A stretch of DNA of 64,000 bases from assembly GCF_033097505.1 (NCBI RefSeq), contig NZ_AP028654.1:3048001-3112000 (forward strand), in the 5' to 3' direction. The stretch's first letter is position 1; every line of letters starts with the position of its first letter. The notes below the pieces were generated by a model. The model saw only the letters and a list, made by a program, of their open reading frames with translations, was not told the DNA's origin and did not search any database. Of the stretch, positions 16,459 through 26,024 are shown in pieces. This DNA comes from Helicovermis profundi. Lineage in GTDB: Bacteria > Bacillota > Clostridia > Peptostreptococcales > Acidaminobacteraceae. Both the position numbers and the translations under genes were made by a program.

Positions 16459-17304
16459 TTATTTTTCAACTGCTCTTGTATATTCTATTCTACCATCTTT
16501 AAATGTAATTCTCCAGTAAGGAAATGCATCTCCTGAAGTTACAATTGTATTTAATGTTGAAGTTTCAAGTTTATATCCTAATTCTATATTTACAATATTA
16601 ATTTTTTTATCACTTCTATCATAATTTTTCATCAAATTGAAAAGTGCTTTAGAAGGTGGAATAACCTCCTTTGAAAGCTTTGATACTTTTTTTACATCAA
16701 ACCATTTTCTTGTAAATTCCTCAATCCCACTATCATCAATATAAAATTTCATATAAGAATCATCTAAGTAGAAATTCTTATATTTTTGCCTAAAGATAAG
16801 TAAAATTCTATTATTTATAGTTTTTTTCACATTTATATAGTAATCGTCTTTTTCAAATCCTTTTAACGCAATAAATTTGCTTGCTAATTTTATTGCTTCA
16901 TCCATAGTTATACTTAGCATATTTTTGGATTTTAAATTAGAATCAAAATTTATATTTTTAAATTCAAGCTCTAACTCTTTTACACTAAGGCTATTTTTAC
17001 TATCCACATATGATTCATTTATTTTTCTAAAATTTTTATTTAAAAATACATTTGCACTTTTTTCTAAATCATATTCTTGATAAGCTAATTCAATGTCGTT
17101 GATTTTAGTAAAGTACGTTAGATTATCCATTTTAACAAAAATATTTTTCTTCTCTAGCAATTTAATAACTTCTTTTATACTCTGATCTTCTTTTAACTTA
17201 TGAACATTAAAAAGATTATCGCTGCTGTAAACATATACTCCTAAAAATATATTTGTTATAATTAATCCCACTATTAAAATCGTTTTTATTTTGCTCCATT
17301 CCAT
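16459..17304 (-). CDS. yycI: WalI/YycI two-component regulator protein
   Basis: 281 residues opening with MEWSKIKTILIVGLIITNIF, the YycI signature followed by one membrane segment (about 7-25) and an extracytoplasmic domain. The family pairs with YycH and binds the WalK membrane part to restrain or tune it. It follows yycH by 30 bases in the same operon. The extracellular part is divergent, as usual. Confidence 0.88.
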   Translation of the reverse strand: MEWSKIKTILIVGLIITNIFLGVYVYSSDNLFNVHKLKEDQSIKEVIKLLEKKNIFVKMDNLTYFTKINDIELAYQEYDLEKSANVFLNKNFRKINESYVDSKNSLSVKELELEFKNINFDSNLKSKNMLSITMDEAIKLASKFIALKGFEKDDYYINVKKTINNRILLIFRQKYKNFYLDDSYMKFYIDDSGIEEFTRKWFDVKKVSKLSKEVIPPSKALFNLMKNYDRSDKKINIVNIELGYKLETSTLNTIVTSGDAFPYWRITFKDGRIEYTRAVEK

Positions 17305-17334
17305 AGTATAAGTGTCCTTTCTAAAGTCAATAAA

Positions 17335-18801
17335 TTACTTACTTTGAGAATTTGAAATATATAAAATATTTCCACCATATAAATCAAAGCAATATACTGT
17401 ATCAAGAATTTTTATTTTCCAAATTGGTATCATTCTATTTGTAACATTATTTCTACTATTAAAGTAATCAATATCAATATTGTTAATATCTTGTAAAATG
17501 CTAATTATTATCTCGTTCTTATTATCATTGTTTAAAATAATTCCTTTTTCTCTTATATATCGGCTGAGTATCACATCAATATTTTTTTCAATTACTTGGT
17601 CAAATGATTTTGATTTTGCAATTTTTGAAGATATTTTAGAACTGCCAATATATTTTTTAAAACTTTTTTTAAAATATTTTACTTTACCTTTTTCAATTTC
17701 AATTTTGTAAGCATATCCGCCTTCAATATCATCAGAAAAAACGTTATAGTCTTTGATTCTATAATTAAACCATAAAGTAAAGTCGTTATTGTTTTCTTCA
17801 TATTTTGCTAAATATAGTGTAGATGAAATTTCACCAAATTTTTTTATGCTATTTAAAGCAATGTTAATATTATCAACAATAGTATTTTTATCAACTACAT
17901 TGTTGTCTTCAGTTTTAATTTTTTGAGAATATTCTAAACTTCCATCCTCAAAAAACGTCAATATTTTTTCTCCATAACCATACATATAAATTAGTGAATT
18001 ATCAACATCATGAATTTTTTTTACAAAATTAAAATTATCATCAAATACTTTTTCCGCATACAACTTCATATCAATTGAATCATAAGAAAACGAAACGTTA
18101 ATATATGGAATATTCGGTATTGAAGTAATAGGAGCAATAGTAGTATTCTCAATAAACTTTGGATCATCTTTTTTACCAAGTAAATTTCTAAGCGAATACA
18201 TATCTTCAAGTCTTTTATATTCAATGATATTTGATTTTTCAATATTATTAATTATGCTACTAAGTTCAAATTCATTTTTTCTATTTAAACCTTTAAGTGA
18301 AAAATATTCATGCTGTTTTGAATTTCCAATAAAGATCTGATTATTAGAGGCTGTTGGCACAATAATTGTATCTACATATTCATTCAAAAATTCATCTGCT
18401 TTTTTAGGGATTCCAAGTAATAAATAAATATCGCCTATTTTGTAATTATAAGGCAACACAAACCTAAAAGATCTACTTTTATAGGCTTCATTCCATGCTA
18501 TATTGTCAATCTTTTCGTAATTCAATCCCAATAAATATATTTTTAAATTCTCTTTTGTTTTATTCCATGCTATTTTATTAATGTCTTCTGAATATAATCC
18601 AGTATGCAAGCTACCCCCAAAGCTAACAAAATAGTTTTGGGGGTTAAATATACTTTCAATATTATTGATAGTTGATGGTTTGGAAACATTCTTATTTACA
18701 GAATTTCCAAAATCAACATCCATCAGAATTCTTCCAGACAGTAATATGCACAACATAAAAAGAGAAATCAAAAGAACATTTTTAAAGATCTCTTTTTTCA
18801 T
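17335..18801 (-). CDS. yycH: WalH/YycH two-component regulator protein
   Basis: 488 residues with one N-terminal membrane segment (about 9-27) and a large extracytoplasmic region. Sequence conservation is weak to the eye. The assignment rests on the size, topology and position between walK and yycI, plus blocks such as YMYGYGEKILTFFEDGSLEYSQ. YycH works with YycI to control WalK. It lies 16 bases after the preceding exported-protein gene. Confidence 0.85.
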   Translation of the reverse strand: MKKEIFKNVLLISLFMLCILLSGRILMDVDFGNSVNKNVSKPSTINNIESIFNPQNYFVSFGGSLHTGLYSEDINKIAWNKTKENLKIYLLGLNYEKIDNIAWNEAYKSRSFRFVLPYNYKIGDIYLLLGIPKKADEFLNEYVDTIIVPTASNNQIFIGNSKQHEYFSLKGLNRKNEFELSSIINNIEKSNIIEYKRLEDMYSLRNLLGKKDDPKFIENTTIAPITSIPNIPYINVSFSYDSIDMKLYAEKVFDDNFNFVKKIHDVDNSLIYMYGYGEKILTFFEDGSLEYSQKIKTEDNNVVDKNTIVDNINIALNSIKKFGEISSTLYLAKYEENNNDFTLWFNYRIKDYNVFSDDIEGGYAYKIEIEKGKVKYFKKSFKKYIGSSKISSKIAKSKSFDQVIEKNIDVILSRYIREKGIILNNDNKNEIIISILQDINNIDIDYFNSRNNVTNRMIPIWKIKILDTVYCFDLYGGNILYISNSQSK

Positions 18802-18817
18802 AAATCCTCCATCATAC

Positions 18818-19813
18818 CTAATTTGACAACTCTTTACTATTTAAAATCTCCATAGTACTTGGAATATCTTGCAATATTTTTTCTTTAGTTAATTCCTCTT
18901 TTCTATTTACAAAGAAATTAATTTTTTTAATCACTTCATTTGAATCCTCACGTACAAACTCTAATCTATATTCTCCATTAAGGATATTTTCAACAGTATA
19001 TTTGTAGAATGGTAAAATTCCATTTTTCTTAATACTTTGTTTTTCTATTTCTGGAATAAGCGTTTCTACATCTAAAATTTTATTAACACTTTCAATATTA
19101 CTATCTACCATAGCAAATTGTAGAGAAATTTTATTATAATCATCAATCACTTTTTGATCTTCATTAGAATACTTTATTTCTTCATTTACATTTTTTTCAG
19201 AACTTGTCTCTTCGTTAATCAGTACAATTTTTTTATATAATAGCTCAAGCTCATCCAATTTTTTTGTTTTTACAAAATCTAATATCTTATAAGCTTCAAT
19301 TAATTCAATAGTCGTCATATCTTTATAATCTAATGTGAATTTCGGAAGTTCAATATATTTTGATGTATTTAAAGAGTCATCATCTAGCGATTTTACAATT
19401 TTGCTTTCACTATCTTTGTTTAGACCATCTTCTTTTTGTGAATTATCTTTTAATAAAATACTAAACTTAGAAAGTTCAGATATATCTTTAATATCATCAA
19501 TAACTATTAGTTTTTCAATCTTAGGTTCTATTTTATATAAATTCATTGTAATAGGAACATTTGATTGACCAAATGTTTTTAATAATGCTATAGAAATAAG
19601 CAAATTATCTCTAAGCAAAATTTCTTTCTTAACTTTTATTTTTGGTTCAATAACTTCAAATGAATCTGAAAGTTCTTCGTTTGAAATCATTTTTTCTTCA
19701 GTCAAACTATTTAATTTATTTACATTATTTACATTGTCGTCTCCAAATGAAACCAAAAACGAAGAGCAAATAATTAAACTCCCTAAAACCAATGCTAATA
19801 CACGACTGTACAT
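18818..19813 (-). CDS. Exported protein of unknown function inside the wal operon
   Basis: I choose the ATG at 19813 (MYSRVLALVLGSLIICSS), because the GGAGG that would lie inside a longer frame is its ribosome site. The 331-residue product has a signal peptide or anchor (about 4-23) and then a highly charged, Lys/Glu/Ile-rich extracytoplasmic region with no motif I recognise. It sits between walK (beyond array D) and yycH, with 16 bases to yycH. It is not a member of the classical walRKHIJ set. A role in sensing or restraining WalK is inference from position only. Confidence 0.7.
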   Translation of the reverse strand: MYSRVLALVLGSLIICSSFLVSFGDDNVNNVNKLNSLTEEKMISNEELSDSFEVIEPKIKVKKEILLRDNLLISIALLKTFGQSNVPITMNLYKIEPKIEKLIVIDDIKDISELSKFSILLKDNSQKEDGLNKDSESKIVKSLDDDSLNTSKYIELPKFTLDYKDMTTIELIEAYKILDFVKTKKLDELELLYKKIVLINEETSSEKNVNEEIKYSNEDQKVIDDYNKISLQFAMVDSNIESVNKILDVETLIPEIEKQSIKKNGILPFYKYTVENILNGEYRLEFVREDSNEVIKKINFFVNRKEELTKEKILQDIPSTMEILNSKELSN

Positions 19814-19940
19814 CTTAACCTCCAAATAAAACCGAATTATAGTAAAAGAAATGTCGAACTTTGTACTATTATTATACTAAAACAATATTACAGACAAATT
19901 ACATAGAGTTTAAAAAGTCATTACAAGCGCGAATAAAAAA

Positions 19941-20452
19941 AGCAGTGCGCAAAAAAACAGAAATAATATTCGTTAAGCCGAAGGCTTAAAAAGTAATATT
20001 ATTTCTGTTTTTTTTGCATAGTGCCAAAGGCACGTGTCGTAACAATAAGCGTAGCGCTTGTTACGGCGCACTGCTACACCTTTTTAATTTATTTACTCTT
20101 AAAATTCAATAAAATTTTCTATTTTTTGCATAGTGCCAAAGGCACGTGTCGTAACAATAAGCCTAGCGTTTGTTACGGCGCACTGCTACACCTTTTTTAA
20201 TATATTTATTCTTAAAATTCAATAAAATTTTCTATTTTTTGCATAGTGCCAAAGGCACGTGTCGTAACAATAAGCGTAGCGCTTGTTACGGCGCACTGCT
20301 ACACCTTTTTAATTTATTTACTCTTAAAATTCAATAAAATTTTCTGTTTTTTTGCATAGTGCCAAAGGCACGTGTCGTAACAATAAGCCTAGCGCCCATC
20401 AGGCGCACTGCTACACCTTTTTTAATATATTTACTCTTAAAATTCAATAAAA
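19941..20452. repeat. Array D: four tandem 113-bp cloverleaf-type units downstream of walK
   Basis: GCATAGTGCC starts at 20016, 20128, 20241 and 20354, a period of 112-113 bp. The left end is complete: outer arm AGCAGTGCGC (19941-19950), and a long hairpin with arms AAAACAGAAATAATATT and AATATTATTTCTGTTTT. Then come hairpin GTGCCAAAGGCAC, hairpin GTAACA...AGCG..CGCT.TGTTAC and the outer partner GCGCACTGCT (20066-20075). The following units lack the left half. In the last unit the third hairpin is partly replaced (GCGCCCATCAGGCGC). The array runs to the walK stop codon. Confidence 0.9.
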
Positions 20453-20455
20453 TTT

Positions 20456-22222
20456 TTAATATTCTTCTAAATCTAATGGTAAAAGCAAATTAACTGTTGT
20501 ACCTTTTTCTAATTTAGATGTGATTTTAATTTTACCTAAATGCGCTTCAACTATTTCTTTTGCAATTGAAAGTCCAAGACCTGTTCCACCTAATTCTCTA
20601 GATCTTGCTTTATCGACTCTATAGAATCTTTCAAATATTCTATTTATATCTTTTTCAGGAATACCAAATCCATTATCTTGAATTGTCATTGACACATTTT
20701 CATCTATTTTAGTTAAAAAAGTATTTATAATACTTCCATTTGGGGAATACTTAATGGCATTTGAAAGAATATTTAAAGCAACCTGCTCTATTCTATCATA
20801 ATCAAAATATCCAACTAAATTATCCAAATCAGTAACTAAATTTATGGTTTGATTTTTATTTTTAGCCGTAACCTCTACTTTTTTTATTGAATATTTGACC
20901 ATATTAACATAATCATGATACTCTTTTTCAAGTTTAATGTTCTCATTATCAAAGCTTGAAAGCTGAAGTAAGTCTCTTACTAACCTATTCATTCTATCAG
21001 CTTCATTATTTACAACTTTTAAAAACTCTATTTTTGTATCTTCATCATCAACATACCCATCTAATATTGTTTCTGTGTAAGATTTAATACTAGTAAGAGG
21101 AGTTTTTAATTCATGAGAAACATTTGCAACAAATTCTCTTCTCATCTTCTCAAGTCTTTCTTGATCTGTAATATCTTGAAGAACAAAAACAATACCACTT
21201 TTCTCTCCATTTTCGTTTGCATATGGAGCATAACTTACTTTTAATATCATATTCTCAAATTTAATTATTTCGCTACCAATCCATTTATTATCTGCAATTA
21301 TTTTTTCTATTACTAAATTTTCATTTAATTCTCTAATAGTTTTATCAAAATCTAAACTCGTTTCAGTAAAATTTAACATCTCTATAGCTTTAGGATTCAA
21401 ATGTATTATCTCACCTTTTTTATTAACAGCAACTAATCCATCATCCATGTAATTTATTATAGTTTCTAGTTTGCTTTTTTCTCTTGAAATCTCGCTTACT
21501 GATACTTTTAATCTATTTGTAAGGTAATTAAACATTTCACCAAGCTTTCCAATTTCATCTTTTGATTTCACATCTACTGTTTGATCAAAATCACCTGAAG
21601 CCATTTTAGCAGCCTTGGCTGTTATTTCATTTATTGGATTAGTAATGCTATTAGCTATAAAAATTCCAAGTACGACTGTTACTATAAGTGCTAGTAATGT
21701 AGCTTGTACTATAATAATTTTAAATTTATCTATACTGTTGTATACGTCTGACAAATCATATCTTATATATAATATACCTTCTTTCCCTATTGGAAAAGAT
21801 TTGTCCAGAGTTTTTATTTGCGATTTATTATCCTTGACAAAAGTTTTTTCTACACTGCCATTTGAAGACGCTACTACTAAATCAAAGTTTAAAACATTTA
21901 GCGCGTCCCTGCCTACATTCTGAGAAGTTGTAGCAATAATACTAAATTTATCGTCTGGTTTAATCACAAAAATTTCTTCTCGGAATCCCGCTCCAGAATA
22001 TAAAGTAAGTATGTCTTGAATTTTATCGGCGTTTTCTGACAAATCATTGTAACTAGAAATTCTAGGCATCAGGATATCTGAAATGTCATCAATTCTATTT
22101 TCGATCACATTAAAATTATATTGCTCTGTTGAACGTATTATAAATACACCAGAAATAATCATACCAATAAAAACAAGCATAAAATATATGACTATAAAAC
22201 GCCATCTTATGCTCTTAAACAT
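20456..22222 (-). CDS. walK: Sensor histidine kinase WalK (VicK/YycG)
   Basis: 588 residues: TM1 (about 9-28), an extracytoplasmic sensor domain (30-166), TM2 (168-190), HAMP (190-243), PAS (250-350), a HisKA dimerisation domain with phospho-acceptor H370 in NVSHELKTPL, and a HATPase domain with the N, G1, F and G2 boxes (NILSNAIKYS, DNGFGIP, RFYRVDKAR, GGTGLGLSI). It phosphorylates WalR and controls cell-wall hydrolases. GGAGGTAAC precedes the ATG. It lies 4 bases after walR. Confidence 0.97.
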   Translation of the reverse strand: MFKSIRWRFIVIYFMLVFIGMIISGVFIIRSTEQYNFNVIENRIDDISDILMPRISSYNDLSENADKIQDILTLYSGAGFREEIFVIKPDDKFSIIATTSQNVGRDALNVLNFDLVVASSNGSVEKTFVKDNKSQIKTLDKSFPIGKEGILYIRYDLSDVYNSIDKFKIIIVQATLLALIVTVVLGIFIANSITNPINEITAKAAKMASGDFDQTVDVKSKDEIGKLGEMFNYLTNRLKVSVSEISREKSKLETIINYMDDGLVAVNKKGEIIHLNPKAIEMLNFTETSLDFDKTIRELNENLVIEKIIADNKWIGSEIIKFENMILKVSYAPYANENGEKSGIVFVLQDITDQERLEKMRREFVANVSHELKTPLTSIKSYTETILDGYVDDEDTKIEFLKVVNNEADRMNRLVRDLLQLSSFDNENIKLEKEYHDYVNMVKYSIKKVEVTAKNKNQTINLVTDLDNLVGYFDYDRIEQVALNILSNAIKYSPNGSIINTFLTKIDENVSMTIQDNGFGIPEKDINRIFERFYRVDKARSRELGGTGLGLSIAKEIVEAHLGKIKITSKLEKGTTVNLLLPLDLEEY

Positions 22223-22226
22223 ATTG

Positions 22227-22922
22227 TTACCTCCTAAAATAGTATCCTACGCCTCTTTTTGTCATAACAAATTTGGGATTACTTGAATCATCTTCAATTT
22301 TTTCTCTTAATCTTCTTACAGTTACGTCAACAGTTCTAATATCTCCAAAATATTCATATCCCCAAACATCTTTTAGAAGTTGCTCTCTTGTAAAAATCTG
22401 ATTATCCTGGGTAGCTAAAAACTTTAAAAGTTCGAATTCTCTAAGTGTTAATTCTATTACTTCCTCACCTTTTCTAACTTCATATCTTTCTAAATCTACA
22501 ATTAAGTTATCTGAAGTAACAATTTTTTTATCAACAATTTCTGGTAAAGTACTAATATTTATTCTTCTAAGATTTGCCTTAATTCTAGCAATTAACTCTC
22601 TCATACCAAATGGTTTTGTAATATAATCATCCGCTCCAAGCTCAAGTCCAAGAACTTTATCTACTTCTTCTTCTTTTGCTGTTAGCATGATAATTGGCAT
22701 ATTAAAACTTTCTCTAATTTTTTTACAAACTTGAAAGCCATCATATTTTGGAAGCATAACATCTAATATAACTAAATCTGGCTGAGCTTGATAAACCATC
22801 TTAAGAGCCTCATCACCATCAAATGCACAAACTACATTATATCCTTCTTTTACTAAATTAAATTTTATAATATCTGAAATAGGTTTTTCATCATCAACTA
22901 CTAATATTTTCTTGTTATTCAT
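22227..22922 (-). CDS. walR: Response regulator WalR (VicR/YycF)
   Basis: 231 residues of the OmpR/PhoB type. The receiver domain has D10, D11, phosphorylation site D54 (VILDVMLP), T82-A83 and K104 (ITKPFGMRELIARIKANLRR). The C-terminal winged helix contains LTLREFELLKFLA and GYYFRR. It is the essential regulator of cell-wall metabolism genes in low-G+C Gram-positives. GAGAGGTG precedes the ATG. First gene of the wal operon. Confidence 0.97.
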   Translation of the reverse strand: MNNKKILVVDDEKPISDIIKFNLVKEGYNVVCAFDGDEALKMVYQAQPDLVILDVMLPKYDGFQVCKKIRESFNMPIIMLTAKEEEVDKVLGLELGADDYITKPFGMRELIARIKANLRRINISTLPEIVDKKIVTSDNLIVDLERYEVRKGEEVIELTLREFELLKFLATQDNQIFTREQLLKDVWGYEYFGDIRTVDVTVRRLREKIEDDSSNPKFVMTKRGVGYYFRR

Positions 22923-22937
22923 AAAACACCTCTCTGC

Positions 22938-22967
22938 ATTATAATACTACTAATAACTGTTACTTAA
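22938..22967 (-). promoter_or_regulatory. Probable wal operon promoter
   Basis: On the minus strand TATAAT (22938-22943) lies 15 bases before the walR start. A weak TTAAGT (22962-22967) stands 18 bases upstream of the -10 box. Confidence 0.5.
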
Positions 22968-22971
22968 TTCT

Positions 22972-23000
22972 AAAAAAATTGCCTTTTAAAAAGGCATTTA
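22972..23000 (-). terminator. Terminator of the M23 peptidase gene
   Basis: GCCTTTT/AAAAGGC hairpin followed on the minus strand by AATTTTTTT. It lies between the peptidase and the walR promoter. Confidence 0.75.
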
Positions 23001-23022
23001 AATTTATCCAATATATATTTAT

Positions 23023-23085
23023 ATTCTAATACTCCGCCTATAGTAAAAAGTAAGGAATAAAGAACTCATAATGTTCCTAGATTAT
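23023..23085. repeat. Possible decayed partial copy of the 137-bp repeat
   Basis: TTCTAATAC, then CC-rich and GG-rich short blocks around TAAAAA, then AATAAAGAACTC and CCTAGATTAT run in the same order and spacing as the first 85 bases of the 137-bp repeat (2825-2900). Identity is clearly lower, and the second hairpin is missing. Confidence 0.4.
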
Positions 23086-23088
23086 TCT

Positions 23089-24762
23089 TTAATATTTAAC
23101 ATAATTTCTGGGATCAACTGGCACATTATTCTTTCTTATCTCAAAATGTAAATGTGGTCCTGTACTAAATCCTGTGTTTCCACTTAATGAAATTTTTTGA
23201 CCTTTAAAAACTTTTTCTCCAACTTTAACTAAAATTTTTGAATTATGACCATATATACTTACCATATTAGCACCGTGATCGATTACAACCGCTAAACCAT
23301 AACCACCATATCCACCTGCGCGAGTTACAACACCTCCATCAGCTGCATATACTGGCGTACCAATTGCAAGTCCTATATCAATTCCATTATGTCTTCCCCA
23401 TTTTCCAAGTAATCTTCTCATACCAAAACCAGAAGTAATAACACCTCTAGTAGTTGGTCTTGCAAAAGTTCCAGTCCCTTTTTTTGGTGGTGGATTTTTA
23501 GTTCCTTTATATACTACCTTTGTACTTGGCTTTTTAAGAATTTTCTCACTTAAAACTTTTTTAGCAACTTCCCGTCCATTCTCTTTTACCACTTTTGCAA
23601 CTATCTGTTTTTCCCCTTTAATGCCTTTAATTTTTGTTTTATAATCACCTTTATATAATGTAGAAGCATTTTCATACTTTACATCATATGCGACTTTTTC
23701 ACTATAAGTCTCTTCTTCTACGGTTAATACAGTTATTAGAGGTCTTGGAACAGTTAAACTTATTTCTTGACCAATTTGAAGTCTCTCTGGTTTTACATCT
23801 GGATTTGCTTTAATTAAACTATCAACTGTAATTTCATATTTTGAAGCAATTGTCCAAAAATTCTCACCTTTACTTACTTTATGAAATTTTTCTTCATCAG
23901 TACCTTTTACTATGTAGTTAAAAGCATCTTCTTTACTAGTATAAATCGTACCATTGGTAATATTATTATATCCTTTTACAATCTCAACATCTTCTTTAAA
24001 GTATGAATCTAATATTTCGCTACCGTCTTCTTTAGCTAAAAATTTAGTTTTTATAGAGTTTAATAATTCGTTAGCATCTTCTTTATTTTCGAAAAAACCT
24101 ATTCTTTTTTTATTTACTTCTAGTGAGTACCCTTCGTATGATAAATCCATAAGGTCTTTTACAGCACTAGTGTAATTATTTACAGATGTAGGCAAAGCGT
24201 TTAAACTTGAATTATTACTAGTAGTATCACTAGTAGATTTATTATCACTTATTTTTGACTCTTCTTTTTTTGAATCAGTAGAACTAATTGTTGCTTGATT
24301 ACTACTTTCATTATCCATTTTAACTGCGTATAAAGAAGTTTCACCACTCGCTTCATTTGATGTATTTGAATTCATTATATCATTCATATAGTATACACCG
24401 CTCAGCGCAACAACTACTGCTAAAGCTCCTAGAAACTGAATTTTATACTTTCTAATATAAATAAAAACTTTATTAACTTTTTCTCTAAAATTTTCTAGTT
24501 TTAATTTATTAAAATCTATTTTATTTAATTTTAATTTACTGAAGTTAATTTTATCTAATTTTATAATTTCCTTAAAATTAGAACCATATCTTTTAAAATT
24601 TACTCCTTTAAAATTATTTTTTTTGAATTTACTAATGATAAGTTGTTTATTCACTTTAATATTTTTAATATATTTATAGCCTTTATAAAATGGCATTATA
24701 ACAAAAGCAATTGATTTTGCAAGACCATTGATAATCGTATTTATAATTTTACTAAAGTCCAT
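23089..24762 (-). CDS. Membrane-anchored LysM-G5-M23 peptidoglycan endopeptidase
   Basis: 557 residues. A Lys/Asn-rich cytoplasmic part (1-105) with repeated F.KLKL-type units precedes one membrane segment (about 108-126) and a Ser/Asn/Thr-rich linker. A LysM domain follows (about 294-338, VSKGENFWTIASKYEITVD), then a G5 domain (about 343-420) and a C-terminal M23 domain. M23 zinc ligands are H458 and D462 (RHNGIDIG) and H539 (HLHFE), with H506 and H537 also conserved. It cuts peptidoglycan cross-bridges outside the membrane. AAGGGAGC precedes the ATG. It lies upstream of walRK, whose regulon normally includes such enzymes. Confidence 0.93.
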   Translation of the reverse strand: MDFSKIINTIINGLAKSIAFVIMPFYKGYKYIKNIKVNKQLIISKFKKNNFKGVNFKRYGSNFKEIIKLDKINFSKLKLNKIDFNKLKLENFREKVNKVFIYIRKYKIQFLGALAVVVALSGVYYMNDIMNSNTSNEASGETSLYAVKMDNESSNQATISSTDSKKEESKISDNKSTSDTTSNNSSLNALPTSVNNYTSAVKDLMDLSYEGYSLEVNKKRIGFFENKEDANELLNSIKTKFLAKEDGSEILDSYFKEDVEIVKGYNNITNGTIYTSKEDAFNYIVKGTDEEKFHKVSKGENFWTIASKYEITVDSLIKANPDVKPERLQIGQEISLTVPRPLITVLTVEEETYSEKVAYDVKYENASTLYKGDYKTKIKGIKGEKQIVAKVVKENGREVAKKVLSEKILKKPSTKVVYKGTKNPPPKKGTGTFARPTTRGVITSGFGMRRLLGKWGRHNGIDIGLAIGTPVYAADGGVVTRAGGYGGYGLAVVIDHGANMVSIYGHNSKILVKVGEKVFKGQKISLSGNTGFSTGPHLHFEIRKNNVPVDPRNYVKY

Positions 24763-24916
24763 TCGAAAGCTCCCTTTTTAGTAGTTATCTAAATTATTTT
24801 TCCTCACATTTCAGTATACCATATTTTATGTGTTTTACTATAGTCATTTTTGCATTATACTATATAATATAAACAAATACTTATTACTAATTAATACATT
24901 AAAGGTAGATGATAAT
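24763..24916. promoter_or_regulatory. Divergent promoter region for the M23 and DnaD-like genes
   Basis: A short A+T-rich gap between divergent genes. TATAAT at 24863-24868 is a likely -10 for the rightward gene; no clear -35 is visible. I see no other element. Confidence 0.35.
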
Positions 24917-25954
24917 ATGGGATTTAAAAATCAAATTACTAAAGTTGACTTCGGAAGTATTACAATTGAAAATATATTTATTAATGATTTTATGTGTAGT
25001 GCAAATGGAACTTATGTTAAAGTGTATCTTCTTGGATATAAATATGCAGTAGATAATGATGAAAACATTGATTTTAACAACTCTTCAATTGCTAAACACT
25101 TGAATATACCACTTGAAGATGTGCTAAATGCATGGGATTTTTGGCAAAAAAAAGGTATAATAAAAAAGAGCAATATTGATGATTCAGTAAATTACGATGT
25201 CGAATTTATCTCACTTAGACAGCTATATATTGATAACAACTATAAAGTTAATAATAACGAAGTAAGCTATGAAAGAAAAACTTCAAATTCTGACTTAATT
25301 GAAATAAATAAGAGCCCAGAAATAAAAAATATGTTTTATAAGATTGATCAATTCATGCGTCGTAATCTTTCTCCAAATGAAAGACTAGAAGTTCTTAATT
25401 TTTTACTGGACAACAACGTCGATCCTGACGTCGTTACTATGGCATTTGAATATTCAATAGAAACTAAGAACGTTAAAAATATTAAATATGCTTTGAAGGT
25501 TCTAAATGCCTGGGTAGACAATGGCTTAATCACTGTAGATTTAATTGAAAATAATTTAAAGCAATCAAATAAATATTACCGTGCTTATAGAGCAATTTAT
25601 AAATCTTTAGGTTACTCTAATCTTATAACTTCTGGTGATAAAGAAATAATCGACATCTGGTTACAAAAATATGATTTGTCTCTTGAATTCATTTTAGAAG
25701 TGATCAAAGAGAGTTCTAAAAAAACTTCAAATGTTAATATGAACTATATGCATTCCATCGTTAAAAATTTATATAAAAATAAAATTAATACTATTGAAGG
25801 ATTTAAGACTTTTAAAACTACCCATACAAATACTAAAAAAAGTTATAGCAATAGCAAAACTGCTCCTTCAAAGACTAAATTTCACAATTTCGAAAAATCA
25901 AAGTCAAATTATTCCAATGAGGATATTGAAAAAATATTGGGCATAAAAAAATAA
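24917..25954 (+). CDS. DnaD-domain replication initiation protein
   Basis: I start at the ATG at 24917 (MGFKNQITKVDFGSITIEN, AAAGGTAG upstream), not at an in-frame site 29 codons earlier. The 345-residue protein has an N-terminal winged-helix part similar to DnaD/DnaB (IENIFINDFMCSANGTYVKVYLLGYKYA), a central DnaD domain around 130-200 and a second DnaD-like helical module (about 220-300, with YRAIYKSLGYSNLIT). DnaD proteins help DnaA open the origin and recruit the loader. It lies 70 bases upstream of the DnaI/DnaC-like gene, its likely partner. Confidence 0.88.
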   Translation: MGFKNQITKVDFGSITIENIFINDFMCSANGTYVKVYLLGYKYAVDNDENIDFNNSSIAKHLNIPLEDVLNAWDFWQKKGIIKKSNIDDSVNYDVEFISLRQLYIDNNYKVNNNEVSYERKTSNSDLIEINKSPEIKNMFYKIDQFMRRNLSPNERLEVLNFLLDNNVDPDVVTMAFEYSIETKNVKNIKYALKVLNAWVDNGLITVDLIENNLKQSNKYYRAYRAIYKSLGYSNLITSGDKEIIDIWLQKYDLSLEFILEVIKESSKKTSNVNMNYMHSIVKNLYKNKINTIEGFKTFKTTHTNTKKSYSNSKTAPSKTKFHNFEKSKSNYSNEDIEKILGIKK

Positions 25955-26024
25955 TTTCAAGATAGTATTACTTTTTCAATTAGCAACAAATTTTTTCTAC
26001 TATTGTATACTTACCGGAGGCAAT

